Both the position numbers and the translations under genes were made by a program. DNA of 55,711 bases from Rheinheimera pacifica. GTDB taxonomy: Bacteria; Pseudomonadota; Gammaproteobacteria; Enterobacterales; Alteromonadaceae. Under the pieces are notes generated by a model. The model did not search any database, was not told the origin of the DNA, and worked only from the letters and a program-made list of their open reading frames with translations. The stretch is from the NCBI RefSeq assembly GCF_900108485.1, contig NZ_FNXF01000021.1:1-55711 (forward strand), given 5' to 3'. How positions within the stretch are numbered: position 1 is the stretch's first letter; the number at the start of each line of letters is the position of its first letter. This document shows positions 1-9,562 of the stretch, one piece after another.

Positions 1-440
<440 letters not shown>

Positions 441-547
441 TACAACGCCCAAGATGTTTTGCGCCTGCTAAGAAAGAGCAGCGTAGAAAGAATACAGTGT
501 GTAAATACTACTCAGCCTGCTAAGTTAAAGAACAACAAACAGTTTTT

Positions 548-665
548 TGCCTGGTGGCAATAGCGCTGTGGAACCACCTGATCCCATTCCGAACTCAGAA
601 GTGAAACGCAGCTGCGACGATGGTAGTGTAGCATTCGCTATGCGAGAGTAGTTCACCGCCAGGCT
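548..665 (+). rRNA. rrf: 5S ribosomal RNA
   Basis: The 5' end TGCCTGGTGGCAATAGCG and 3' end CACCGCCAGGCT pair to form helix I. The internal conserved stretches CCGAACTCAGAAGTGAAACG and GATGGTAGTGT are in place. The length of about 118 nt is normal. Ends are set by helix I pairing and may be off by 1-3 nt. Confidence 0.96.
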
Positions 666-682
666 CCCAATTAAGTAAACAA

Positions 683-709
683 GCCTCACGCGCAAGCGTG
701 GGGCTTTTT
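683..709 (+). terminator. Rho-independent terminator of the rRNA operon
   Basis: GCCTCACGC and GCGTGGGGC pair around a GCAA loop and are followed by TTTTT. It lies 18 bp after the 5S end and closes the rRNA operon. Confidence 0.85.
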
Positions 710-794
710 GCTTTGTTAAGATTATTTTTCTATATTAACCTGCAACTCAGCTGCTAAGCTATAGCATTGTGACAAGGTTCAAAAGGAGTTGTCC

Positions 795-2420
795 TTGGCC
801 CGCACACCTCAATCATATTCTTCCTCTGTTTGGTTGCAGCTTGCTGCGCTTTTGCTTGGCGCTGTGTTTATCAATGCTGTCATGTTGGCTGTTCAGCCGA
901 TAGTGTCTGCTGTTTTATTGTATGTTAGTGTTAACATTGTGCTGCTATGTACTGGCGCATATACGCTCTGGTTTAGCATTCGTATACAAAAAATCTATAT
1001 GGCTGATGCTGATAAACTGCGCTCAGCTGTTGCGTTGTTGGAAGATAAGCTGGAGCTTAAAGCGTCGCGGGATGACTCTCCTGCAGCTGCTTTGGCTAAA
1101 GTTACCAGCCAGGTTACGCATTTGCTAAAGCGCGATCAGGAAGTACGGCATCTGGTGCGGGTGCAGGGGCTGATCGATCATGAGCTGGCCGTTGGCAACC
1201 GGGTATTTTTTGAAAGCAAGCTGCAGCATTATCTTAGTGACCAGTCTGAAGTGGGTTATGGCGCGGTTTATATTGTCCAGTTATCGCACCCTGAGATCAG
1301 CCGTGCAGGCATCAAGCAGGTAAGCCGGCTTAAAGGTTGTGTCGATGTGCTCAATGGTATTGCGGCTGGTTATGCCGATACCGTTATTGCACGTTTATCT
1401 GATACTGATCTGGTGATGCTGATTGCAGGGCTGAGCGGAAAAGAAATGGAAAAGCTCGGTGACAGGATGGCAGTGCTGTTAAGCCGGGCCAGCTGTTTTG
1501 CCGATTGTGCCGGGCAGGATGTATTACACATTGGCTATGCCGGATATCAGCGAGAGCAAACGTCGTATCAGATTTTATCTGAAGCAGATATGGCGTTAAA
1601 GACAGCACAGCTGCATGGCCCGAACGCCGCTTTTGGTTTTATTTTACAAAGTGACAAACCGCAAGCAAAAGGTTCTGTCTGGTGGCGGTCAGAACTTAAT
1701 AAAGCATTGCAGGAACAACGATTTGCTTTAAGTTTTCAACCTGTGTTTTCCTGGCATGACGGTGAAATTATCCAGCATGAAGTGCTGGTAAGACTACAAA
1801 GCAATGATAATGGCCAGATCCCTGCCGCCATATTTTTGCCTATGGCGCATAACTGCGGTTTATCAAGCCAGATTGATCAGCATGTACTTATTAAAACCGC
1901 TAAATTGTGTGCCGCAGACATGGGTAATTATAGCCGGTGCAGTGTAAACATTAGCATTCAGGCCTTACTTGAACCCCAGTGGTGGCAGTGGCTGGATCAT
2001 ATGGTGATCTCTGGCCAGTTAGAGCCAGATACACTGGCGCTTGAGATAACTGAACATCATCTGTTAAAGCACTATAAACAGCTGCGTAAGAGTTTAATTA
2101 AATTACATACTCTGGGTTTTGCCTTGATTATTGATCAGGTTGGGCTGGTAATTGATAACGCTGTTTATCTGGATGAGTTGCCGCTTGAGTCGGTAAAATT
2201 ACATCCTTCTGTGGTCCGGAATATTGATCAGCATCTGGAACAACAGTTATTCGTCCGGGGTTTAATCGCCAGTTATGCCGGTAAGAGTATCCGGGTATTG
2301 GCGACAGGTGTTGAGCTTGAAGCAGAATGGCAGGTTTTACAAAAACTGGGTATTGCCGGTGGGCAAGGGTTTTATTTCAGCCAGCCGATGAACCAGATAA
2401 TAACGCAAAGTCAGCTGTAG
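795..2420 (+). CDS. csrD: CsrD/MshH-type degenerate GGDEF-EAL regulator
   Basis: This resembles CsrD (MshH in Vibrio), the membrane protein that in E. coli promotes RNase E-dependent turnover of the CsrB/CsrC small RNAs and so tunes the carbon storage regulator CsrA. Two hydrophobic segments lie at about residues 15-62 and a short linker follows. A GGDEF-like fold without a recognisable GGDEF motif spans about 135-275, and an EAL-like domain about 295-540. The EAL signature reads EVLVR near residue 330, so cyclic di-GMP hydrolysis is unlikely. TTG at 795 is preferred over TTG at 789 because AGGAG at 784-788 then has a six-base spacing. It sits before the msh locus, as mshH does in Vibrio. Its 3' end overlaps the convergent gene by 44 bp. 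Confidence 0.82.
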   Translation: MARTPQSYSSSVWLQLAALLLGAVFINAVMLAVQPIVSAVLLYVSVNIVLLCTGAYTLWFSIRIQKIYMADADKLRSAVALLEDKLELKASRDDSPAAALAKVTSQVTHLLKRDQEVRHLVRVQGLIDHELAVGNRVFFESKLQHYLSDQSEVGYGAVYIVQLSHPEISRAGIKQVSRLKGCVDVLNGIAAGYADTVIARLSDTDLVMLIAGLSGKEMEKLGDRMAVLLSRASCFADCAGQDVLHIGYAGYQREQTSYQILSEADMALKTAQLHGPNAAFGFILQSDKPQAKGSVWWRSELNKALQEQRFALSFQPVFSWHDGEIIQHEVLVRLQSNDNGQIPAAIFLPMAHNCGLSSQIDQHVLIKTAKLCAADMGNYSRCSVNISIQALLEPQWWQWLDHMVISGQLEPDTLALEITEHHLLKHYKQLRKSLIKLHTLGFALIIDQVGLVIDNAVYLDELPLESVKLHPSVVRNIDQHLEQQLFVRGLIASYAGKSIRVLATGVELEAEWQVLQKLGIAGGQGFYFSQPMNQIITQSQL

Positions 2421-3330
2421 TAATAAGGTTGCGGTAGTGTAAGCCAGCCAAGCCCTGCAAGCCGCCGGTATGAAAGAAGCTAAGGCGGCTGCCGGGTGGA
2501 AAATAACCCCGCTTTATCAGTGTAAATACACCCGCCAGAGCCTTGCCGGTATAAATGGGCTCCAGATAAAGCCGCTGCTGTGCCATGTCACGGCAAAACT
2601 GCAAGATACTATTATCAAATCTGGCGTAGCCAGCGCCGCAAAAGTCCGTGTTTAATGACCAGTGTTGTTGCTTATCATCGCTTTGTAATAGCTGGGTAAT
2701 ACGGTCTGGTAAAGACGGATCTTTTACCACCGCGATACCGAGTATCTTGCAGCCTGAGCCATTAATCACACCCGCCAGAGTGCCACCACTGGCAGCAGCA
2801 CAAATAATATGGCTGGCATTTCCTGCCGGGGTTAAATCCAGATCCAGTTCTGCAACTCCCATTGCTCCTGCTATTGACGAGCCACCTTCCGGCACTATTA
2901 GCAAGTGCTGATGTTGCTGTTGCAATTGCAGCAGAAAGTCGGCATCGTTACGCCACCGGTATTGATTACGGTTCAGCAATTGAATTTGCATGCCTTGCTG
3001 CAGACAAAACGCCAGAGTGGGGTTATGTTTGTCGAGCTGATCGGCACGTACATAAGCCAGGCTTTTCAGGCCATGATATTTACACATAGCAGCTACTGCG
3101 GCTAAATGATTAGAAAAAGCACCGCCAAAGGTCAGAAAACCGGCTTTCTGCGCTTGTTGCGCCAGGGCAATGTGGTATTTTAACTTCAGCCATTTATTGC
3201 CCGACAGCTGTGGAATTGCAGTATTTAGCTGGTAAACCCATAGCTCAACCTGATGCTGTAGCAGCACAGGCTGATGCACTTGTTGCCAACCAGCCAAAAC
3301 AGGTACGGCGGTAACTTCTGCTGATTGCAT
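2377..3330 (-). CDS. 1-aminocyclopropane-1-carboxylate deaminase/D-cysteine desulfhydrase family protein
   Basis: A fold-type II PLP enzyme of 317 residues, the normal length for the ACC deaminase/D-cysteine desulfhydrase family. The sequence GNKWLKLK contains the expected Schiff-base lysine (about K46), and GGAFSNHLAAVAA is the phosphate/carboxylate-binding region. A C-terminal FFHTGGLQGL motif binds the cofactor phosphate. The family deaminates D-cysteine or related small amino acids in the cytoplasm to 2-oxo acids, ammonia and sulfide; the substrate cannot be told from sequence alone. It is divergent from mshI, with 73 bp between the two starts. Confidence 0.85.
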   Translation of the reverse strand: MQSAEVTAVPVLAGWQQVHQPVLLQHQVELWVYQLNTAIPQLSGNKWLKLKYHIALAQQAQKAGFLTFGGAFSNHLAAVAAMCKYHGLKSLAYVRADQLDKHNPTLAFCLQQGMQIQLLNRNQYRWRNDADFLLQLQQQHQHLLIVPEGGSSIAGAMGVAELDLDLTPAGNASHIICAAASGGTLAGVINGSGCKILGIAVVKDPSLPDRITQLLQSDDKQQHWSLNTDFCGAGYARFDNSILQFCRDMAQQRLYLEPIYTGKALAGVFTLIKRGYFPPGSRLSFFHTGGLQGLAGLHYRNLITTADFALLSGSSAG

Positions 3331-3344
3331 AACAGTATGAAATA

Positions 3345-3373
3345 ATGACAGTTAACGGAATAGCCGCTAGTAT
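3345..3373 (+). promoter_or_regulatory. Candidate sigma-70 promoter of the msh operon
   Basis: ATGACA (3345-3350), a 17-bp spacer and TAGTAT (3368-3373) lie about 30 bp before mshI. A Shine-Dalgarno AAGGAG follows at 3384-3389. The assignment rests on the fit and position only. Confidence 0.4.
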
Positions 3374-3403
3374 AGCTGCATATAAGGAGATCATGGCACC
3401 GCT

Positions 3404-4909
3404 ATGCTGAGAAAAATAATAAAACGGCTCCGCCCGGCAGCAATAAATTCAGACACGGTTGTTGCAATTCATTTGGCAACAGCCAACATCCGGCTGGTGA
3501 TATTACAAGGCGCTGAGCTTAAACAGAGCCAGGCATTTAGTTACAAAGCTGATAACTGGCAGGACAGCCTGCAAGTTGCATTACGGTCAGTCCCCGCAGG
3601 CTGTGTTTTGCATCTGGTGCTGTCTGCCGAGCGTTATCAACTGGTGCAATTAGATAAACCAGCACTGGCAGAGCACGAATTACTGCAGGCATTGCCCTGG
3701 CAGATAAAAGATCTGGTTACAATAGCGCCGGAAGATATGGTGCTCGACTACATTGACTTACCCGGTGGTAACACCCAACAGGCAAAAATCAATGTAGTGG
3801 TGTGTAGTTATGCCTGGTTAAAGCAATTAACCGCAGTAGTTGATGCAGCGGGTCTTAGCGTTAGTTCGATCCAACCCGAAGAATGGCTGCTCAGCCATAT
3901 TTTGCCTGTATCGGCGCAAGCGACCATGTTGGTAGTGCATCAACCCGAACAGGAAATGCTAATTCAGATCATCCGTGATGGTCAGTTGTATTTTTCTCGC
4001 CGTACCCGTGGTTTTAGCCATTTACACCTTAATTCAGAATCAGAGCTGCGCGAAGGCACGCTGGAACGTTTGCTGCTTGAACTGCAGCGCTCAATGGACT
4101 ATTTCGAAAGCCAGTTAAAACAACCGCCGGTGCGCGATATCCGTATTTTAATGGCACAAACTGAGCTGATATGTGAGTTGTTTGTGCAAAGTGGGTTTAG
4201 CCGGGTAGAGCCGTTAAATGTGGCACAGTCTGCTGCGGCGGTAAACCAGGACGATTTACTGCATAACTGGCCAGCCCTGGCTGCCGCCAGTGCAGCCGCT
4301 AAAACCAGCCATATTAAACAACGGGTAAACTTATATCAGGCCCGGCTGCATCCGGTACGTGAGCGGTTAAGCCTGCAACGTTTGGTTGGCAGCGCAGCTG
4401 CATTAACAGCAGTAGTAGCGCTGGGATGGCTGCTGTTATCGCAACAACAGCAACAGGCTGGTGCAGCGCTGGCAGAGACTGAGCTGCAGTTACAGCGGCA
4501 ATTACAACAAACCGATTTATATCAGCAAGCATTAGTGCAGCGTAAACCAGATGAAGCACTGGTAAAACAGTATCAGCAGGCTGAATACGCTGTAACACAA
4601 AAACAGCAACTGCTAAGTTATCTGGCAGAACAGCAGCAACAGGCCAGCCAGTTTTATAGCCCGGTGCTGCAGCATTTACAACAAGTTGATCTGGCCGAGT
4701 TATGGTTAACTAATTTCACCTTACGCCAGGGCAGCAGCAGCTTTAGCGGTGTGACGTTACAGCCTGCCAGCATTACGCTGTGGCTGGAAGGGTTGCAACA
4801 ACTCGCTTATTTTAAAGGCCAACGTTTCAGCCAGGTGAGCATGGCGCAGGTACCTGATAATACCGCCGTCAGTTTTGTACTGATGGCACAAAAAGGAGAA
4901 ACGCTGTGA
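3404..4909 (+). CDS. mshI: MSHA pilus biogenesis protein MshI
   Basis: First gene of the MSHA pilus locus. MshI is a fused PilM/PilN-like inner-membrane assembly factor. The first 300 or so residues form an actin-like PilM-type fold. One membrane segment (about 328-350, GSAAALTAVVALGWLLLS) is followed by a glutamine-rich coiled coil and a PilN-like periplasmic part. Its 501 residues suit a PilM-PilN hybrid. The last codons overlap the GTG of mshJ (4906), implying coupled translation. An AAGGAG Shine-Dalgarno sits just before a five-codon reading frame at 3393 that overlaps the mshI start. Confidence 0.88.
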   Translation: MLRKIIKRLRPAAINSDTVVAIHLATANIRLVILQGAELKQSQAFSYKADNWQDSLQVALRSVPAGCVLHLVLSAERYQLVQLDKPALAEHELLQALPWQIKDLVTIAPEDMVLDYIDLPGGNTQQAKINVVVCSYAWLKQLTAVVDAAGLSVSSIQPEEWLLSHILPVSAQATMLVVHQPEQEMLIQIIRDGQLYFSRRTRGFSHLHLNSESELREGTLERLLLELQRSMDYFESQLKQPPVRDIRILMAQTELICELFVQSGFSRVEPLNVAQSAAAVNQDDLLHNWPALAAASAAAKTSHIKQRVNLYQARLHPVRERLSLQRLVGSAAALTAVVALGWLLLSQQQQQAGAALAETELQLQRQLQQTDLYQQALVQRKPDEALVKQYQQAEYAVTQKQQLLSYLAEQQQQASQFYSPVLQHLQQVDLAELWLTNFTLRQGSSSFSGVTLQPASITLWLEGLQQLAYFKGQRFSQVSMAQVPDNTAVSFVLMAQKGETL

Positions 4910-5556
4910 GCCAGTGGCAACTGCTGTCAGATCGTTTCAGCCAACTACAGCGGCGTGAGAAGTCGCTGTTGTTCTTTGGCAGCTTATTATTATTGCTGTG
5001 GCTTAGTGTAATTTATGTACTGGAGCCATTGTGGCATCAAACAAAGCAGACGCGTGCACTACAACTTAAAACCAGCCAGCAATTGCAGGGTGCAGAACAA
5101 CAGGCTGAGGTATTGCTTGCCCAGCTCAGCACCGATTTAAACCAGGACTACCGCGAGCGTATAAGCAACCTCGAACAACAGCAGCAACAGCTGAACGAAC
5201 GTATCCGGCAAAGCGCCAGCTACTTTATTGGCGCGGAGCAAATGGTAACCTTGCTGCGCAATATATTGCAAAGCAGTAAAGGCGTGCAGGTAAAAAGCCT
5301 GCTGACGTCGGTACCTAAAGCTGTGCGTTTGCAGGGGCAGCAACCTGACGACCCTGTTATGTTATTTCAACACACTACAACACTGGTGATTGGCGGTGGT
5401 TACACGGATTTATTCAGAGCATTGCAACGTATGGAACAATTGCCCTGGTTGTTGAACTGGTCCGCGCTGGATTACCAGGTGGTTGAATATCCGCAGGCAG
5501 AGCTAACCCTGACACTTATTACAGTGAGTGAGTATGAAGACTTTATTCGTTTGTAG
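4906..5556 (+). CDS. mshJ: MSHA pilus biogenesis protein MshJ
   Basis: A PilO-like bitopic inner-membrane protein of 216 residues. One membrane span (about 20-42, SLLFFGSLLLLLWLSVIYVL) is followed by a long glutamine-rich coiled coil (about 50-105) and a small C-terminal domain. It is expected to pair with MshI to form the alignment complex between the motor and the secretin. It starts at GTG 4906, preceded by AAAGGAG and overlapping the mshI stop. It overlaps mshK by about 23 bp at its end. Confidence 0.85.
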   Translation: MSQWQLLSDRFSQLQRREKSLLFFGSLLLLLWLSVIYVLEPLWHQTKQTRALQLKTSQQLQGAEQQAEVLLAQLSTDLNQDYRERISNLEQQQQQLNERIRQSASYFIGAEQMVTLLRNILQSSKGVQVKSLLTSVPKAVRLQGQQPDDPVMLFQHTTTLVIGGGYTDLFRALQRMEQLPWLLNWSALDYQVVEYPQAELTLTLITVSEYEDFIRL

Positions 5557-5854
5557 CCTGTGGCTTCTCAGTGCCACGGCACTGGCCGATCCTACCCGGC
5601 CCGCGCCTTCCTGGCTGGCAGCTACGGCAACAGCAGACTCGGCAGTACAACCGCAAGCATTATCTTTGCAACTGATAAAACAGACAGCAAATGGCCGCAT
5701 TGCCGTAATAAACGGTAGCTTGCTGCGTAAAGGTGAAAAAATAAGACAGTATCAACTGCATGATATTGCAGCTGATCATGTTGTACTGGATCTAAATGGC
5801 GAACGGCAAATACTGCGTTTAGTTAATACGGCGATCAAACAAGATGAAGAATAA
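5534..5854 (+). CDS. mshK: MSHA pilus biogenesis protein MshK
   Basis: A small exported protein of 106 residues in the PilP-like position. The signal peptide is MKTLFVCSLWLLSATALA, followed by DPTRP. ATG 5534 is preferred over GTG 5528 because it begins the signal peptide directly. The mature part is short, with a C-terminal beta-rich segment (LNGERQILRLVN) of the kind that links the inner-membrane complex to the secretin. It overlaps mshJ upstream and mshL downstream. The identity rests mainly on position and size. Confidence 0.78.
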   Translation: MKTLFVCSLWLLSATALADPTRPAPSWLAATATADSAVQPQALSLQLIKQTANGRIAVINGSLLRKGEKIRQYQLHDIAADHVVLDLNGERQILRLVNTAIKQDEE

Positions 5855-7511
5855 GCCAGTGAATAAGTTAGGGTGGTTGTGCGGAAGTATTTTATTAACC
5901 GGATGTCAGGCTTTTCAGCAAAGTGATGTGCCACAAGGCGCTCAGCGTGAATTACAGCAAGCAGCCGCGCTGCAGGCTCCGGCACGCGCTTCAGCCGCAC
6001 CTGTGCCGCTGGCTGTCACGCAGGATTTGCTTAGCAGTAGTTACACGCCGGTACAGCCCGAGTTGCCACGTTTTGATGTGGCGGCCGCAAATGCCGGGCT
6101 GAATGATTTTTTCCAGTCATTGGTTGCAGATACACCGTACAGCGTGGTGATGCATCCGGGGGTCAGTGGCGAAATTAACCTGCAGCTAAAACAGGTAACC
6201 CTGCCGGAAACGATGGCAATAGTGCAGCAACTGTATGGTTTTGACGTTCGCCAGCAAGGGCTTATCTACAAAATATATCCGGCAGGCCTGCGTACGGAAA
6301 GCATAGCGGTTAACTATTTAATGATGCAGCGCCAGGGGTTTTCTTCTGTGGCGGTCAATTCCGGTGGTGTGTCACAAGACAACCAGAATAATCAGAATGG
6401 CCAGAACAACAGAAACAATCGCTCGTCACAAAGTAATTTCAATCAGGGCGATTTCAGTAATCAGAGCCAGTCGCAATCTGGTCAGCAACAATTTAACGGC
6501 AGCACTATTCAAAGTGAAAGCAAAACCGATTTCTGGAAAGATCTGGAAAAAGCCGTTAGTACAGTGCTGGGAGCCGGGCCGGAGCGTATGGTGGTAGTGA
6601 CGCCACAAGCCGGTTTAGTTACCGTGCGCGGTATGCCGGAAGAAATCGCTGCTGTTAAGGCTTACCTTGGTCAGTCAGAGCAGCATTTGCAGCGCCAGGT
6701 GGTGCTGGAGGCAAAAATTATCGAAGTGACGCTGAACGACGAATATCAGCAAGGCATTAACTGGCAAAATGCCATAATGAACCTGCGCAGCACCGGCTTT
6801 AATTTTACTACCAGCGCCGGTGTCGCCAGCAATGCCATTAGCAGTTCACTGGGCGGCGTAACGGCAATCAGCTTTAACAATGCCGATTTTAACGGTGTGA
6901 TTAACCTGCTGGAAACTCAGGGTAATACTCAGGTGTTGTCCAGCCCCCGGGTTACCGCCATGAATAACCAGAAAGCGGTTATTAAAGTGGGGCAGGATGA
7001 GTACTTTGTTACCAATGTCAGTAGCGAAACTACGGCGACAGTGGGCGGCACCATCAGCTCGCCGTCTATCGATCTGCAACCCTTTTTCTCTGGCATAGCA
7101 CTGGATGTTACGCCGCAAATTGATCAAAACGGCAGTGTTATTTTGCATGTTCACCCTTCGGTTACAGAAACGGCCGAGCAAAATAAAACGATTCGCTTTA
7201 GCAACGAGCAAATAGTGCTGCCGCTGGCACAAAGTAATATCCGCGAGTCTGACACTATTATCCGCGCCCGTAGTGGTGAAATAGTGGTAATAGGCGGTTT
7301 AATGCAAACCGTTACCACCGACAACGAGTCGCGTACGCCGGTATTAAGCGCTATTCCGTTGCTGGGTAAATTATTTACCAGCATCAATAAAGTGGAGAAA
7401 AAGAAAGAGCTGGTAATACTGCTAAAGCCAACAGTGGTTACCGAAGGCGTATGGCAGCAGCAAATTCAGCAGTCTTCAAAGCTGGTGTCTGACTGGAGCC
7501 AGGGTAACTAA
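5844..7511 (+). CDS. mshL: MSHA outer-membrane secretin MshL
   Basis: The PilQ/GspD-family secretin through which the pilus leaves the cell. A lipoprotein signal ends at the lipobox LLTGC, with the lipid-attachment cysteine at residue 21. An N-terminal secretin/TonB short domain (about 70-150) is followed by a conspicuous asparagine/glutamine/serine-rich linker at about 175-225. An N-domain and the C-terminal secretin beta-barrel region follow (about 280-550; VTPQIDQNGSVILHVHPSV is typical). Its 555 residues are normal. It overlaps the mshK end by 11 bp and is followed after 2 bp by mshM. Confidence 0.92.
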   Translation: MKNKPVNKLGWLCGSILLTGCQAFQQSDVPQGAQRELQQAAALQAPARASAAPVPLAVTQDLLSSSYTPVQPELPRFDVAAANAGLNDFFQSLVADTPYSVVMHPGVSGEINLQLKQVTLPETMAIVQQLYGFDVRQQGLIYKIYPAGLRTESIAVNYLMMQRQGFSSVAVNSGGVSQDNQNNQNGQNNRNNRSSQSNFNQGDFSNQSQSQSGQQQFNGSTIQSESKTDFWKDLEKAVSTVLGAGPERMVVVTPQAGLVTVRGMPEEIAAVKAYLGQSEQHLQRQVVLEAKIIEVTLNDEYQQGINWQNAIMNLRSTGFNFTTSAGVASNAISSSLGGVTAISFNNADFNGVINLLETQGNTQVLSSPRVTAMNNQKAVIKVGQDEYFVTNVSSETTATVGGTISSPSIDLQPFFSGIALDVTPQIDQNGSVILHVHPSVTETAEQNKTIRFSNEQIVLPLAQSNIRESDTIIRARSGEIVVIGGLMQTVTTDNESRTPVLSAIPLLGKLFTSINKVEKKKELVILLKPTVVTEGVWQQQIQQSSKLVSDWSQGN

Positions 7512-7513
7512 TT

Positions 7514-8431
7514 ATGTACCTGCAGCATTTTCAGCTTAGCCAGATGCCGTTCGGTTTAACACCGGATACCACCTTTTTTGTGCCGCTTGAGCAGCATGAG
7601 GATGTGTTGGCTGTGCTGAAAACGGCGCTGTGTGCCGGTGAAGGTTTTATTAAAGTCTGTGGTGAAGTAGGCAGTGGCAAAACGCTGCTATGCCGTAAAC
7701 TATTGCAACAAACTGAGCCAGACTGGCAACTGGCGTATATACCGGATCCTTGTCTTACGCCGTTGGAATTGCGCTGGGCTCTGGCATTAGAGCTGGGGCT
7801 GAAGCACTCTGCCAATATCGAACCGCCCCAGCTGCTGCAATTGCTGCAACGTCAGTTACTGTTACTGGCTGCGCAAGGCAAAAAAGCCATAGTGTTGATT
7901 GATGAAGCCCAGGCTCTGCCGGATGAAACGCTGGAGGCGCTGCGTCTGCTAACTAATCTGGAAACAGAAAAACGTAAATTGCTGCAAGTGGTACTGTTTG
8001 CCCAGCCAGAGTTGAATAAAAAACTGGCCGGTTATCGTTTTCGGCAGTTGCGCCAGCGTATTACCTTTTCCAGTAACTTAGCCTTAATGAGCAAAAGCCA
8101 GATCAGCGCTTATGTCTGCCTGCGCGTACAGCAGGCCGGGTGCAACCGTGCACTCTTCAGTCGGTTTGCCTTAACTGCTCTGGCCCGCTACAGCCGCGGT
8201 GTACCAAGGCTGGTAAATATTCTGGCGCATAAAGCACTGCTGCTGGCTTTTGGTGAAGGTAAGCCTTATGCCGCACTACGGCATGTAAAACTGGCGGCAA
8301 TGGATACCGAAGATGTTACCGCCAAGCCCAAAGCCTGGTGGTGGTACGTCGGTAGCACGGGCTTGCTGGCAATGGCATGTGTGGCTGCCGCATCGCAATC
8401 CGGCTTGTTCCGGCTGGCGGGTGGCCAATGA
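7514..8431 (+). CDS. mshM: MSHA biogenesis ATPase MshM (ExeA-like)
   Basis: An ExeA/GspA-like AAA ATPase thought to help place the secretin through the peptidoglycan. The Walker A motif GEVGSGKT is at residues 50-57, the Walker B AIVLIDEAQ at about 126-134, and one C-terminal membrane segment at about 278-296 ends the 305-residue protein. The stop codon overlaps the start of mshN (ATGA). Confidence 0.9.
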   Translation: MYLQHFQLSQMPFGLTPDTTFFVPLEQHEDVLAVLKTALCAGEGFIKVCGEVGSGKTLLCRKLLQQTEPDWQLAYIPDPCLTPLELRWALALELGLKHSANIEPPQLLQLLQRQLLLLAAQGKKAIVLIDEAQALPDETLEALRLLTNLETEKRKLLQVVLFAQPELNKKLAGYRFRQLRQRITFSSNLALMSKSQISAYVCLRVQQAGCNRALFSRFALTALARYSRGVPRLVNILAHKALLLAFGEGKPYAALRHVKLAAMDTEDVTAKPKAWWWYVGSTGLLAMACVAAASQSGLFRLAGGQ

Positions 8432-9558
8432 GTGTCATTAATAAAATGCTGCGCGATTTAGATCAGCGCAACCACAATGCCGCCAATGTAAACCAGGTTA
8501 TTGCCCGCCGGCCTGGTCAGCCGCTTTGGTTAACCGTGCTACTGCTGCTGACCTTTGGTTTACTGTGCTTTGCTATTTACGCAGTATTAAGCCGTAATCC
8601 TGTTATGCCAGCGGCCGATTTAACCAGTGCAGTGCCGGAACCGGCAGCACAACAGCTGCCTGCAGAGCCGGCAATACCGGCCGAAATAGTCATATCAGCC
8701 AGCCTTGAGCCAACAGACAGCCTTGAGCCAACAGACAGCCCTGAGCCTTCACAAAGCGCAGCGCCAGAGCAAAGCGCAACACCAGAAAACACAGCCACAA
8801 CCATTATTGCGGCACCAGAGCTGCCTGTTCAGACAGTAGCAAACGTGACCGAGATTGCATCACAACCAGAGCAACAGCCGGCTGATACAGCAGCACCTGT
8901 GCCGCAGTCTACTAAAGTTGCACAGGTACCAGTACCACCAGCGGCTAAAACAGACAGCAGTTTAAGCGTAACCAGCCGTGAGCCTACGGCAGCGCAAAGT
9001 CAGGCCAAACTACGCCAGCAGGCACTGGCAGCCGCGCAGGCCGGGCAGGGGCAACAGGCACTGCGATACTGGCAGCAGTTGCAGCAGTTAGCACCACAGG
9101 ATGCGGTGGTTTATCTGGCGCAGGCAAGGCTTTGGTTGCAACTGGGCCAGCCGCAGCAGGCTGAGGCCAGTTTATTGCAGGCAAAAGCCCAGGGAATTAT
9201 GGATGCCGATATTCAGCTAATGTTGGCCCAGGCAGCTGCCAGCCGTCAGCAATGGTTGCAGGTAGAGGCATTATTACCTGCCGGTTTTGCTGTGCCATTG
9301 CACCCCGATTATTACGGCCTTAAAGCTACAGCACTACAACAGCTGGAGCAGCATCAGCAGGCATTTGAATGGTTTGCCGAGCTAAGCCGCCTGCAGCCGC
9401 AACTGGGTAAATGGTGGCTTGGTGGCGCGGTATCGCTGGAGGCATTAGCACGCCCGGCAGAGGCACATCAGTACTATCTTAATGCGTTGCAATGGGGTGA
9501 CAGCTTGTCAGTGCAAAGCAAAACTTTTATTCAACAACGTTTAGTGGCAACAGAGTAG
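8428..9558 (+). CDS. mshN: MSHA biogenesis protein MshN, TPR protein
   Basis: The start at 8428 overlaps the mshM stop and gives MSVINKMLRDLDQRN, the characteristic MshN opening. One membrane span lies at about 34-54, followed by a Pro/Glu/Ala-rich linker with a small in-frame tandem repeat, and then tetratricopeptide repeats from about residue 200 to the end. It is 376 residues long. It probably acts as a periplasmic scaffold for the assembly complex (inference from TPR content and locus). Confidence 0.87.
   Translation: MSVINKMLRDLDQRNHNAANVNQVIARRPGQPLWLTVLLLLTFGLLCFAIYAVLSRNPVMPAADLTSAVPEPAAQQLPAEPAIPAEIVISASLEPTDSLEPTDSPEPSQSAAPEQSATPENTATTIIAAPELPVQTVANVTEIASQPEQQPADTAAPVPQSTKVAQVPVPPAAKTDSSLSVTSREPTAAQSQAKLRQQALAAAQAGQGQQALRYWQQLQQLAPQDAVVYLAQARLWLQLGQPQQAEASLLQAKAQGIMDADIQLMLAQAAASRQQWLQVEALLPAGFAVPLHPDYYGLKATALQQLEQHQQAFEWFAELSRLQPQLGKWWLGGAVSLEALARPAEAHQYYLNALQWGDSLSVQSKTFIQQRLVATE
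8701..8748 (+). repeat. 18-bp tandem repeat inside mshN
   Basis: Two copies of AGCCTTGAGCCAACAGAC (8701-8718 and 8719-8736) and a partial third encode repeats of SLEPTD in the extended linker of MshN. The unit is a multiple of three, so changes in copy number would alter linker length without a frameshift. Confidence 0.85.
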
Positions 9559-9562
9559 CCTT

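Noticed and set aside
1384..1608. Minus-strand and alternate-frame open frames across csrD, msh, mre and yhdP genes
   Set aside because: Shadows of strongly supported genes in other frames, with no own signals.
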